Assembly: GCA_010909165.1 (NCBI GenBank)
Contig: VJWM01000019.1
Coordinates: forward strand, 992,001-1,056,000
Direction of reading: 5' to 3'
Length of the DNA stretch: 64,000 nt
Source: Anthoceros angustus
Lineage: Eukaryota; Streptophyta; Anthocerotopsida; Anthocerotales; Anthocerotaceae
This document shows positions 11,298-22,720 of the stretch, one piece after another. Every line of letters starts with the position of its first letter. The stretch's first letter is position 1. The translations under genes were made by a program, and so were the position numbers. The notes beneath the pieces are model-generated. The model searched no databases and was not told the origin of the DNA. It worked only from the letters and a program-made list of their open reading frames with translations.

Positions 11298-12845
11298 TCA
11301 GGGTATGGTGTCGTATCCCATACTGGCTCGAAGCTCTTGTTTGTAGAATTCCTTGATCTCTTGCATTTGGCGGGCTCGTTCTTTCTGGCATCGTTCGTGC
11401 CAGTACTCTCTGCATCTGGCAAGACAGTGCATGGCAAACGGTGGCAGGATGTGAAGCTGACATAAGGTCACCGTGATGACCATTCCAAGCTCTAAGAAAA
11501 AGGCACCTCCAGTACCTGTGTTTGATCAGACCACATAGCTCAGGGAGAAGCGTTGCTTGCGGATAGACTCCCACCTGCACACATAGGAAGGCTATGGCAC
11601 GTATCCTGTTTGCACTCTGAAAGCCTGAGGGACGCCAGAATGGACTAGATCTGTTGTACCTGTCTGCAAAGGGGGCATTTGGCAGTCAGTTTGGCATTCT
11701 CCAGTCCTTCAAACGCTGTGACAGAGGCAGTTGAGCAAGCACACCGGTGGCAGAAAACGTGCCCGCAGCCAAGAGCCACCGGAAGGAACAACGTCTCCTA
11801 AGACGCACATGGATCATGGATGTCAGATTCGCATGCCATGTAGTACAGTGAGCAAGGGCTCACTGTCAGGACAGGGGGAGCTCAAGCTTGTACTGCAGAC
11901 ACGTACTCGTATGGACGTCCCCATACTTACGAGGCAGATGGAGCATGTGAGCTCGAAGTCGAGATTGAAGGAATCAAGCGCAACACACGACAAGGTTGGC
12001 TTCACGCCGGGCCCTTCGAACTGACAGGAGAACCGCTGAAACCCACCAGGCAAAGGCTTCCGTTTGTGGTCCCCTTGGGAATCGGCATAGGCAGCAATCA
12101 ACTCCACAAGCAAAGGTGACTGGAGAAGCTCCGAGTGCAAGGTGGACAGCTTAGTCCTCAGTGCGAGGTCTCCCTCTTCCCCTGCCCCTGCCCCGGACGA
12201 GTGCTCCTGAACCGCACATTGCACAAAGCAGTCAGACTTGCGATCCGTCTTCCTAACGGCAGAGGTACTCAGATTTTTTGACAGTCCCCAAGGCAGTACG
12301 ATTCACAGACATACTTGCGCAAGTCTCTTCTCCACCCTCTTCTCGATCTGCCGGATGGCCAAGGCGTAGAGGGCGGCGTAGCTGATGACATACACTCCCT
12401 CCTTCATGCTGGACGATCTGCTCGCCTTCATCAAGCCAAGGCTAACCAGAGGCTTGCTCAAACCACTTCCGAAGCGTCGATGCAGCACCTTCAGGGAATG
12501 GACCTTGTAGAAAGCCACCACGGCGGACAACCTCTCAATCAGGCTGTCCTCTGCGGCACACATCATCCAGGGACTTCCAATCATTTACAGGCTTTGAATC
12601 AATCCAGCACCACGCTGTACCGGGTGACCGGAGCTCAAATTACCTGGCGCGTCCGTCTGCAAATCCAGTGCTAGCAAACTGGCAAGGTCGCCCAACACCA
12701 TCATCTCCCCGAGCTCACCGGACGAAGAGCCGGCGGAGTCGGGGACCGGGGAGATGGCATTACCCAGAGAGCTGTTTTTCTTGAGCAGCCGCTTGAAGCG
12801 CTTGTACTGCACTCGCGCACAGAAAGTTGCCTGGCTGCAGTCCAT
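11298..12845 (-). CDS. SPX-RING E3 ubiquitin ligase, NLA/BAH1 family, copy A
   Basis: The family ubiquitinates phosphate and nitrate transporters at the plasma membrane; the SPX domain senses inositol pyrophosphate. Exons in transcript order are 12845-12644, 12550-12315, 12206-11931, 11797-11660, 11574-11516 and 11415-11298, giving 342 residues with consistent phases. The RING finger starts with CSIC at the end of exon 3 and continues in exon 4 with LGCGHVFC, the CACSTASV block and KCPLCRQ. The last exons hold the family-typical basic helix (CREYWHERC onwards). The SPX part keeps YKRFKRLLKK but lacks the canonical MKF-K-Y start and the Cys pair seen in copy B; an upstream first exon was not found. 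Exon layout is identical to copy B, so the pair arose by tandem duplication. The 5' end is uncertain. Confidence 0.85.
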
Positions 12846-14973
12846 CCCCCTTACCGCATAGCAATGCTCATTCCAAGGATGGTGGCCAGCTCGGGGCCCT
12901 GGCAGAGAGCCTGGCAGCCTCTGGAATGATCAAGGCTGGAGCAGAAAGAACGCACTGTTCACAATGTCACATCAGGGATAACCGCACTAGGCGCATTTGC
13001 AGGGGAGTTTTCCAGCACGGAGGGAGTACTAACGAACCAAGCATCATGGCAGGCCAGGCAACAGAAACATGGAGAAGGCATGACACAGGGCGGAGCGTTC
13101 ATCACAAGGCAGGCACGCCAGGCAGAGTCCTAAAACGCACAGTGCTGGAAAGGCACAACAGAGACCTGCAGAGGTACATGGCGAGGGGGAGCCTGTTCCG
13201 AGTCTCCCAACCTGGTCCCCTGGCAGCGCACTGCACCGACGCATGGCACCCAATCCGCTCCTTGCGGTGTTGCACCAAGCACGGCACACCAATCAAAATC
13301 AGGCCCCGCCTGACATGACTGAGCGATTTTTATAACAGCACGCTTGATGTCACACAAGAACATCCAGCCATGGCGGCATATTACCAGCAGATTCGTTTGG
13401 TTTCGTTCAAGTCCGTGGACTTGTCCTCAAGGCAAAGTCTGCAAGTTAGGTGAGTACTGGAGCCTAATGTTGGCGACAACATGACATTTACGAGGTGGCG
13501 AGCTGCGCAGAGTAGTCACCAGTGTGGGGGCTGGAGGCACGGTATCTCTTCAGAACTTGAGTCACAAATTCACGTTTGTTTGTACCTGCACAAAATAGAC
13601 ACCGACGTCAGCTCACCAACTCATGAGGATGACATGGGCGCAACCTCCTCACAATTCAACCTCCTCTCAGGGCCGCAGGAAAACAAATTCCCCAACTTCT
13701 CCACCACACGTTGCGACATTGGTCGGCATTCCCAACTTCGGCATAGCGTGATGCTCTAGCACTCGCATAAAGGCAGGCTGAAATGTTACGGCATTATCTC
13801 ATACGAAGACAGACCTTGAAGATATTTTATATGGATATCTATGTATGGTATACATATAGGGAGAACAAGAATCCATGTGAACTGATTTTTTTTGTCGGAG
13901 TTCGGAGATTAAGGGTGCTTGGTGTGTGTTGTTTCGTCCAAGAGCTTGACATCCATGTGCATCAAAATTCCGTGTTGTATCAATATTTTGGTGAATGGTG
14001 GTGTGCTAGACAAGAATTGTTAGGTCATTTGTGGGTAGAAGCCGTTGACACCTTGTTCTGGCCAGCCGATGCTTTGATCTAAATAAAAATGACAATTATG
14101 ATAATGCGTATGGCGTAGCACCAATGGGACTTAGCCGACGAGCTTACACAAGTCTCGACTTGAATAAGTCTCTCCAATCCAAAAATAATCTTGTTGTTGG
14201 TGGTAATCCACCACTCCCTATCACTCACTTTCTTCAGATTTGTTTACTTTGAAGACAAAAGGAGGGCTTCGCCTAAACCACCTGCACAAAACTCTGAAGT
14301 GAGAGGGCACTGACCCCACACTTCCTTATGAAACTAGAGCCACTGTAGAAGCTTTCAAAAATGAACAAAATCGGTAATTTATTTGTCACGATCGCAGAAT
14401 TCACCATCTTGAAAGAATAATCAAATAGATACTTCAATTGGTCAATGATATGGAAGGAACATTACATCATTACTACCACATTGTAAAAGCAGGCAAAATG
14501 CAAATATAGCACAAAACGATTACAAAAATACACATAAATCAAATATTATAATAATTTACAGAAAAAGGCTCACGATAAAAAATAAAGAAACCTACTGAGA
14601 AGAACAGTACTGTCAAGAAGCCTCTGGTTAAAGCAAAAGACCATATACAAGTACTGATTCAGCTATCGCTGAACTCTTTAACTAGTTCTCTCGAGATTCC
14701 AGCCGGCACCAAAAGCCTGCCCAACAGTAAGCTCCGTAGAATACACAGTTTTGTCTCATTGTGACATATCAGACATTGCTTGTATGGCACAAGATAAGAC
14801 GTGGTTATTTCCAGGACGCCAAACTAAAACCAACCCAGGCAACCGAGTGCGATGGCGGCAAGCTTTATATTACTACAAACACACTCGAAGATGAACCACC
14901 ACCGACGACTCCAAAAATCTCTGCGCTTTTTACAACCGCTTGCAACATAAACCAGCCATCAGTACTGTGTAGG
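12846..14973. other. Intergenic region between the two SPX-RING genes
   Basis: The right part (about 14080-14970) is AT-rich. The ORF at 13783-14082 (+, 99 residues) has no recognisable similarity. Nothing else could be supported. Confidence 0.35.
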
Positions 14974-16723
14974 TCAGAGTCCCATCGCAGACTGAAGTTG
15001 CTTCTCCCAATAAGCCTTCGCTTCTTGGACTTGCTCCACTCGCTCTGTATGTAACCGGTCGTTCCAGTACTCTTTGCACCTGACAGGCAGCAAAAACAAC
15101 TCAGCTTAATAGTGATACTACATGCCTCTGAGTTCCCACGTACGCATCAGGCCCAGAACAAGGCATGCACCCACATAGAAATGCGATAAACCATGCATTC
15201 GAGAGCCTACAGACGAAAAGATCAACTCATGCCATACCTGTTGCTGATAAGGGCTCCCAACTCCGGTAATCGGACCGCTTGCCCGTAGACATCCTCCTGC
15301 ATCCAATTCCAAACCAGCAAGTTTAGGGCATGGTCAACTTCGGAAGTTTATTTCACTCAAAAGTTGCGGTTGTAACACATGAGGAGCTCACCTGTCTGCA
15401 CAAGGGACATTTTGCACCTTTGTCAGCCTTCCCAACGCCCAAAAACGCAGGGACAGAGGCAGCCGAACATACACAGCTGTTGCAATATACATGCCCACAA
15501 CCAAGAGCTATCGGGTCAAATAGAGTCTCCTGCAAGAAACCAGCAAAAGGGTAGCGAGTCTGTCAGGCTACACCGGCATGTTGTGCTGCACGACACACAG
15601 GGTTTAAACGACTGTGAAGACCAGGATACAAGGCAATGCGGGAGTGGGCAGAAGCAACATCTCACCAAGCATATGGAGCACGTCAAATCAACCTCCATCT
15701 TGACAGAATCGAACAAAGTGCATGATATAGTCGGCTTGACGTTTTCAAAATCACAAGAGCAGTCTTTGAACCCTTCAGGCAACGACATCATACTATCTTG
15801 GGCCGCCAGATTCATGTGCAGTGCACAGAGCTCGATCAGCCAAGGTGACTGCAGCAGCTCGACCCGCTTGGCCAGTAACTGTTTCTTGGATGGTGTATGC
15901 TCTGCCGATGCACAGTGCACCTGCAATGGATGGCGTTTAAGGTAACACAGAACCAGTCGACGGACATCCTACTTCAAAGAGGAACTTGATAAGCAGTCAA
16001 ACCTTGTCATACTTCTTCAGGATTTTACGGATAGCCATGGCATTTATCGAAGCATAGCTTACAAGAGCTCTCCCCTCCTCAACAATAGCCGCATGATCCC
16101 CAGGCACCTTGTGACGGAGCCTGAGCATGAACCTCTTGAGCCCTTTGGAAAGATGCCGCTCCAGCAGCTGTTTTGCACAAGCGTTAAAGCAGCCCAAAAC
16201 AGCTGAAACTTCCTCCATCAGCTCAGGAAAAAAGTTTCCATCACAAACTGCACGTCACACACCCAGAGTGTATTAGACGCTGGTCCAGGCAACATGACCC
16301 AGAACAGCCAAGCATGACACAGCAGGGGTGGCGACATTACCAGGCCACAATGACCCAAGGCCTTCGTAATCAAAAAGGAGGAAATCCAGCCAAGGATCAC
16401 GTAATTCCTACCCTCACCAGCAGAAGGTAATTACCGGGGCAAGATGGTGGACAATTCTTCTCCAGCGAGCACTTCGACACGCTTAGATTCTTGAGGAGTA
16501 TGATCGTGCTTGCGCCCTCTTGGGATGCCTCAGACTGCAGCAGATCGCTCCCTCTAACCACGACTTCATCCCGGGGGCCGGCCCTACCACCCCTTAATGC
16601 ATCCTGAGCAGGGCACTTTTTCAGAATTTTCTTGAACCGCTTCAACTTCACGTACGCAAGGCCGGGAAGCTTGCGCTGGCCCTCCCGCTCTATGAACTCC
16701 AAGTACTTCTTACAGAACTTCAT
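14974..16723 (-). CDS. SPX-RING E3 ubiquitin ligase, NLA/BAH1 family, copy B
   Basis: This is the better preserved member of the tandem pair. Exons in transcript order are 16723-16435, 16247-16003, 15920-15666, 15529-15392, 15296-15238 and 15079-14974, giving 363 residues (Arabidopsis NLA is about 335). The SPX domain occupies roughly residues 1-178, with MKFCKKY at the start, LPGLAYVKLKRFKKILKK (the basic phosphate-binding helix) and DGNFFPELMEEV. The RING spans about 258-309: CSICL, then FDPIALGCGHVYCNSC, the SAASVPAFLG insertion typical of NLA, and KCPLCRQ. The C-terminal helix begins CKEYWNDR. I start at 16723 because MKF is the universal SPX start; a Met two codons upstream (16729) is possible. 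The likely role is phosphate/nitrogen homeostasis by transporter degradation. Confidence 0.93.
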
Positions 16724-16729
16724 CCTCAA

Positions 16730-18241
16730 GCATCACGACCATCAATCAACCTCCGACGACTCCCCGGCTCGATCGCCAGGCTCCCTCTCTCACACCTCCA
16801 CCACAACCAGTGCAAGACGGCGCCAGGAGCTGCAGCATGCCATCCATCAGCACGCCAAACAATCTCACCAACGCACGCAAACGAACCGCACCAATACCTA
16901 CTCCCGCACTCCACGTTCACGACAGCCACAACACTCGAATCAACAATCACACCACACCGTCCGACATGCACGCTCCCGAAAAATTCAAAAACAAGGTCAG
17001 ACAAGCAAACACACCACCCCCGGACCCCTTCCAGCGCGGGAAGCGCAACTACCAGCAGAACAGGAACCGTCCTCCAGTCCCCCGACTCCTCACCATCCCT
17101 CCATCTCTCTCCCTCCCACACATTGCCCTCTCCCCCTCCAAACGCAACCTCAGCTTGCGCGCACAATCACAGTGCAATTACTAAACAGATTCCTGCCTCA
17201 GACACCGCTTCCTTCCCGCATTCCATCCTCAAGCCTGCACGATCCAGATCCGCCATGCAAACCACGAAGAACACCAACCTTTCGCGCGGCAATTCCAAGA
17301 GCGCACGCCGGAGAAGATCGGAATCCTGAGGACCTGGTGACCGCCTCTGATTCAAGATTGCAATGCAATCCGCAGCTGTCATGCAGGCAACAATCCAGGC
17401 GAACGCAGAGGCCTCCGCGAGCTTTCTTCCTCTTTCACGACGCGTTCCAGCTCAGAGCAAAAGGTCGCTTGCCGCCGTGGCCGGGCGTGCCCGCCGTAAA
17501 GGAAACGGATCCCACTGCCGCGTCACACTCAGCGCCGTTAGGGATTGTATATTTAATACATGGATGTTCAAAGGAATCAGGTGCACATAGAGCCTGGCGA
17601 CCTGCACCTGGAGAAAGGCGGGCCACGGAAAGGACAGGGCAGGATCTCTCTCTCTCTCTTTCAAAGGGTGGGTTATCCCTCGGGTGCTGTGCTCTACTAC
17701 TATGTATAGTTCCCACGTAGCCTCTATAAGTCTCGCCTTTTTTAGCATAAATTGGATGAAGCCAGCTGTTGCAAGGAGTCGAGGATAGCCCTAAATTATC
17801 TAACAGCTTATCTTAAAGTTAAATCATAGTGTAGGGAATTTTTTGAGTTAAGTAATATTTTTATTTTTATCGGTCTTTTTCTCTCTATCAGTGATGGGAT
17901 CATGGGCAAATGGAGATTTTATAAAATGCAAGATGGTAAGTCCCATCTACACCCAGACATAGGGAACAACCCTCTATAGGGCCCAGGCCAAGAGGGACTG
18001 GCCCTACTATTGTCTACCGTGGAGCTATCTACCACTCCCAAGATGGGTGGTCTGGAATGAGGAAGGACCTACTTATAGTCTCGAATGAGGAAAGGCCTAC
18101 TTACCATCGGAGCTACAGATCTCCTGCATTGGAAGCCGTCTTGAAAATTACGTTGTCAACGCTAAAGATGCCGTGTCCCCTATGTTTGAAGCCGTCCTGA
18201 AAATTGCGTTGCCAACACCCTTTGGAGGGCTATACAATAAC
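16730..18241. other. Promoter side of NLA copy B and transition to AT-rich DNA
   Basis: Up to about 17.75 kb the DNA is GC-richer and strongly Pro/Ser/Thr-coding on the plus strand, with a (TC)n run near 17647-17662. After about 17.8 kb it becomes AT-rich. At 18130-18230 a short imperfect duplication (GAAGCCGTC-TGAAAATT) precedes GEX1. No gene is supported; the long ORF here is treated under rejected items. Confidence 0.4.
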
Positions 18242-20925
18242 ATGATAAGATTCTGTAGTGGGAAGATTAATACATTATATCTGATTCAACTTCTATTCAG
18301 TGCGATTGCAAAGTTTGCAGTATTCAGTGCGATTGCAAAGTTTGCAGTAGTTGAGAGCTGGGGGTTTTTGGGAGTGGATAACTTAAAAGTTCCATTAAGT
18401 CCTTCTGAAGAAGGAGAGACTATTTTGATCACTGGAACAAGCAGTGCAACATTTAGCACAAGCCATCTTTCAAAACAAGATCATGGAAAGGTTATACTGG
18501 AACAAGCACATGAAAGGGGTAGTAAAGATACATGTTTTCATAAGGCTTATGGTATTTTGTTGAATAGTTGTGAAGTTATATCAAAAGATGAGGAGAGAAG
18601 ATCACGCATGGCTTTGGGTATTGCTAATTGTTTCTTAGCAAGCTCAGGAAGAACAATTGTGGATTGTTCCATGGCTACACCTATAATACGATGTGTTAGT
18701 ACACTGAATGATCACAATCACAAGATCTATCTGAAGTTCTATATTGAAGTTGAACAAATATGTCACTACATAGAGTTAGTCTCATTGCCACTTGATTCGA
18801 TACCATATATTGCTATCCATATCACATCAAAAGTAGTGTTGGTTCATATGATTGATTTTTAAAATGCAAAGTTGTGGGTTGTTTAAATTGTTCATGATTT
18901 AGGAGATTGACCTAACGTTAGAGTGCCATCAGGAGTGCTGCTTTCAATGCAAAGACCGAGCAACTTATCAATGAATTGAAAGAAACAACAGAATATGTTC
19001 AAGAGAGGTTGAAAAATGTCGGATTGAAGTCAAATGTTATTCTGGAAAAATCAAACGATATTCTTACATCACAAGATACTTTAAAAGCAAGCCAAGCTGA
19101 ATTGCAAAGTTCAATTAGTAAAGGCATGACTGAATTGAGTGATATTGCAAAACAAGCACACACCTATTTGTTGGTATATGAATCTTGAATCTTATAAATG
19201 TGCTATAAAATATAAGTGAAATGATGGATGAAATTAAAAGTTGTTTATAATTTTTGGTTCTCATGTTTCTAGATCTTTTATGTGTCATCTTATGGAACAG
19301 ACAATTAACGAGGCTCAACAACAATTGATTGGATCTAATGAGGAGTTATCCTTTATTATTGATGATGACCTAACCAAGTTGAAAGAAAAAACTATCATGA
19401 TTACAAATGCATTATCCATTTCTCTTATAGAACAAGAAAAGTTATTAAAAGATCAAGGATCTACCATAGAAGGATTAAGAAACATAAAACATAAAGCAAT
19501 AGATGCTGCAGAAGAAAGTCAAAGGGAATTTTCCAAGTTTTCAGAAGAAGCTAGAAAACATAGGGATGATATCATCAGTTGGCAACGTGAAATTACCGAG
19601 TTATATGACCGGCTAATGGTTGGTTCAAAAACAATGTTGGATGCTCAGGTAATATAAATTCAATTCCATTTCAATAAGTTTTTTGGCTATAATAAAAGCT
19701 AAGTAAAACTGTCAACTTAAAAAGACAAGTATAATCAAATCATCATAACACAGGAAGAGTTTACAGATCAACAAGCAAAGATATTCCAATCGTTACACAA
19801 ATTGTTCAAATTACATTCAACAATTATGAATCACTCTAGATCTTATATATTTAGTTTGTTCTATATATTTGGCGTTCTAGTTTTATATTATGTTACAAGT
19901 TTCGAGAGAATTTCAAGTGCAAGGTTGCCATCTATGTTGGGTATGTGTTACTAGTTGAAGTTTTAATGAAAATATTATAAATTAAAAATTAATATACTCA
20001 AATATTTTGGACATGTACATAGTATTTTCATAGTGAAAACACTCTTCTTTTGTGCAGTCATTATATTGGGAATTTCAGGTGAGCTTTGGATTCATCATAA
20101 AACCTTCGTTATATCTGCACAAGAAATTTCCAAATTGAGACAACAAGAATATGTCATTGGAGTATTAGTTATTATTCTAGAAGTCAGTATCTTCATTTAC
20201 ACAATAAAAACATTCAAGTAAGAATATGCACATGTTGAATATTGAGCTTACGGTTTTAATTCAGTAACTAATACAAAGCTATATATTTCTTTATATTTTT
20301 TATTTAATTTTGGTATTAAACTAACTGATATATTATTAATGAGTTTAGGGATAAACTTGATATAAGCTTTGGTGAGCTACAAAAGGTAGTTCAAGATAAC
20401 CACTTCTTGGAAGAAAAATTGGGTATTATTTTCTTAGCACCAACAATCAATAGCTACCTTCCTCATGGATTTTGTTATCATCATCATGATGGATAGATTT
20501 TATACTTAGGAAAAATTTATCGACCATATTCTATATTTTTTCTCAAAAACTAATTGGTAAATTTAATATTATTTAACAACTTAGTATCTAGATAATTTAT
20601 AATATCTTTTTAAATGAATATTATATTTTCAATGTATAGATGATCTTATTCGATGGCATGAAGAGAAGAAAGAAAACAACGAAGATCCAAATTATAAGCC
20701 TAGAAAATCACATGACTACAACTTAAGAGATCACAAGTATGATCGAGATCTATTTGCTTATAAAAGTACATTTATGTTGACTCCATGACCAATATTAAGA
20801 ACTAGCCATGACAATTTTCATATTGCAGACCTATTGATCATCGTGCAAGTCCTGGAGTATCTATTTTGGCCCATGAAACACCGAAAGATTTCACTAAATT
20901 GGTAATGAAGGGTCGGCCCTTTTGA
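18242..20925 (+). CDS. GEX1: GEX1/Brambleberry (KAR5-family) nuclear fusion protein, 8 exons
   Basis: It is a gamete-expressed nuclear envelope/ER protein required for karyogamy in plants, related to yeast Kar5 and animal Brambleberry. Exons are 18242-18774, 18933-19173, 19301-19648, 19754-19940, 20058-20217, 20349-20422, 20640-20736 and 20829-20925. Phases match and the product is 578 residues, close to flowering-plant GEX1. The Cys-rich luminal domain lies at about residues 95-178 (CFHKAYGILLNSC, then ERRSRMALGIANCFLASSGR, then HKIYLKFYIEVEQICHYIE). A long coiled coil follows (about 180-385), then hydrophobic segments (SLFYIFGVLVLYYV, then two in exon 5), and a basic tail with DPNYKPR near the end, as in other GEX1 proteins. 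An N-terminal hydrophobic stretch contains an in-frame 27-base tandem duplication. The in-frame ATG at 18173 is an alternative start. The last exon is the least certain; read-through would stop at 20788. Confidence 0.9.
18296..18350 (+). repeat. 27-base in-frame tandem duplication in the GEX1 signal region
   Basis: Two identical 27-base units follow each other, doubling the peptide FSAIAKFAV in the N-terminal hydrophobic segment. The duplication keeps the frame and lengthens the hydrophobic stretch. Confidence 0.85.
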
Positions 20926-22030
20926 AAATTGTAAGTGATATATGATTTTCAAACCAAATATTCATGAAATTTATTTGATCAATTTTATGTTGGAATGGTG
21001 AACCTTTGCATATTAGTTGACTATTTTTTTAATGCAAAATAAGATTCTACGGTTTCCTGTTTGAGATGTTGTACATGTACGATTTCAACTACGACATAAT
21101 GTATACATAGAGAACTATGAATACATACGAATTGAGTGCACCACTAACACCATTGTAAGTTCTTGAATTGTGGATAAGATCTCAATAAAAACATACAATT
21201 TGCTATGAACTAACATGGTTACGAGACTTACTTTACTTACTACAGTAGGGGCTATTATTATCGGGACTACTTTATTTTTGGAGTTTATCAAATTTAAGAG
21301 TTACTTCTACAAAAAATTAGAAAATAATAGAACCATGAACTAACATGGTTACGAGACTTACTTTACTTACTACAATAGGGGCTATTATTATCGGGACTAC
21401 TTTATTTTTGGAGTTTATCAAATTTAAGAGTTACTTCTACAAAAAATTAGAAAATAATAGAACCATGCGCCCAAAATTCGACATATAGGCCTAGCCCCAA
21501 GGGCACTTGGCCATGATGATAGATCCATAGGGCGGACCACTAGGGGTGCGTGGTCCACTAAGAATGGAAAGACCAGCATGGAAGAGCTCTTGTGCACCCA
21601 TAATTTAGGATGAAGATAATGTACACATTTGTGCGTCTCAAGTAAAGAGACTTAAACGGGAAAGACAACACAAATGGCAAAAATTAGTAGAAGGCTACAA
21701 GCTCAACAAGTTGTGCTTATGATCAAATGTCTCTAAAAGACTTTGAAATATGAAATGAGACTTTGAGGATATAAAAGAGACTTTCAAGATATGAAATATT
21801 AAAAACCTTTGCATGGAAAAATGTGCATACTAAACACTAAAATAAAAAAGAATATGAAATATACAGAACCTTCGCATGGGCAAACTTCCACACTAAAACA
21901 CCAAAACAACAAAGAATGTTTAGAATCCATCCTAATAAACCAAAGGTCAATCTCAGCTCAAAGGTTATAACAATTGACCAATCAATAAGCAATGTTTAGA
22001 GATGGGATGCAAAGCGAGCCAACTTGGTTC
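20926..22030. repeat. AT-rich gap with a 130-base tandem duplication
   Basis: The unit at 21205-21334 is repeated at 21335-21464 with one mismatch. Each unit can encode a short hydrophobic peptide (start MVTRLTLLTT), but the short length and tandem context argue against a gene. The rest of the interval is AT-rich with no recognised gene. Confidence 0.8.
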
Positions 22031-22187
22031 CTATTTCTACACACTAGGCCATCTGTGTGCAACCATGTCGCAATATCCTATTGGGCCATGCCATACATTT
22101 GTCCTGGCAAGGTGTTGTGCACAGGGAATGGAGTGATGTATGACATATGCAAGCACATTTGGTAGAAGATCGGCCTGTTGCCTTAGT

Positions 22188-22382
22188 AAGAATGGCACTA
22201 CCGATTTGCAAAATTTGTACTATCTTCATAATAATTGTTGGTCTCGTAAGAATGGCGCTGCTGATCTGCAGGATTTTTACTATCTTTAAGATAATCCTCT
22301 CATACGGGCACTTAAAAAAAATCAAAGAGTAATGAGCAAATGGAAGAAGAAGAATTTTATTCCAGTCCAGTAAGGACAAATT
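22188..22382. repeat. Short duplication and a SINE-like 3' end
   Basis: A unit of about 60 bases (GTAAGAATGGC...TACTATCTT) occurs twice between 22188 and 22296. At 22342-22380 the minus strand reads GTCCTTACTGGACT, then AATAAAATTC and a (TTC)n tail. The same ending recurs at about 24936-24975 (+) and 29870-29915 (-), so it marks a dispersed retroelement family. Confidence 0.5.
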
Positions 22383-22574
22383 CACGTCATGGGACTTCCG
22401 TCTAGAGTGAAAGTATGTGTTACAAGCATATCAATATACTATGATATTCATAGTAGTATATAATATATGATGTTATATACTATATATATAATATTATTAT
22501 TTAAATTAATCAAAACAAGATTTTTTTATAATTGTTTTTGCAAGAAAGTAATAAATATATGTCCTCCCTTAAGC

Positions 22575-22720
22575 TTCAGGAGTGACACAGTAGCCAGGAG
22601 TTCATGATAAGAAAATCCTGTCCAAGTGGACTAAAATAAATTTCTTCTTCGTCATTGGAACTCCGTGGTTAACCAACCCTGTAGACGATCACTATTGGGA
22701 TAGAGTACCTCCTACACCAT
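22575..22720 (+). repeat. 5S rRNA-derived repeat
   Basis: The stretch around 22658-22715 follows the plant 5S rRNA order: AACTCCGTGGTTAA, then TATTGGGATAGAGTACCTCC, matching the 5S box A region and the box C region (5S: AACTCCGCAGTTAAGC and CTGGGATGGGTGACCTCC). The preceding GAGTGACACAGTAGCCAGGAG block is shared with the cluster near 51.5 kb. It is diverged, so it is a pseudogene or a 5S-headed SINE, not a functional 5S gene. Confidence 0.55.

Noticed and set aside
16632-17720. Long plus-strand ORF (362 residues, Pro/Ser/Thr/Gln-rich)
   Set aside because: It overlaps the first exon of the SPX-RING copy B on the opposite strand, is low complexity, and continues through its promoter; no domain is visible.
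21205-21464. Short hydrophobic peptide encoded twice in tandem
   Set aside because: Coding is only about 35-40 codons and follows from the 130-base duplication; no start context or homolog supports a gene.
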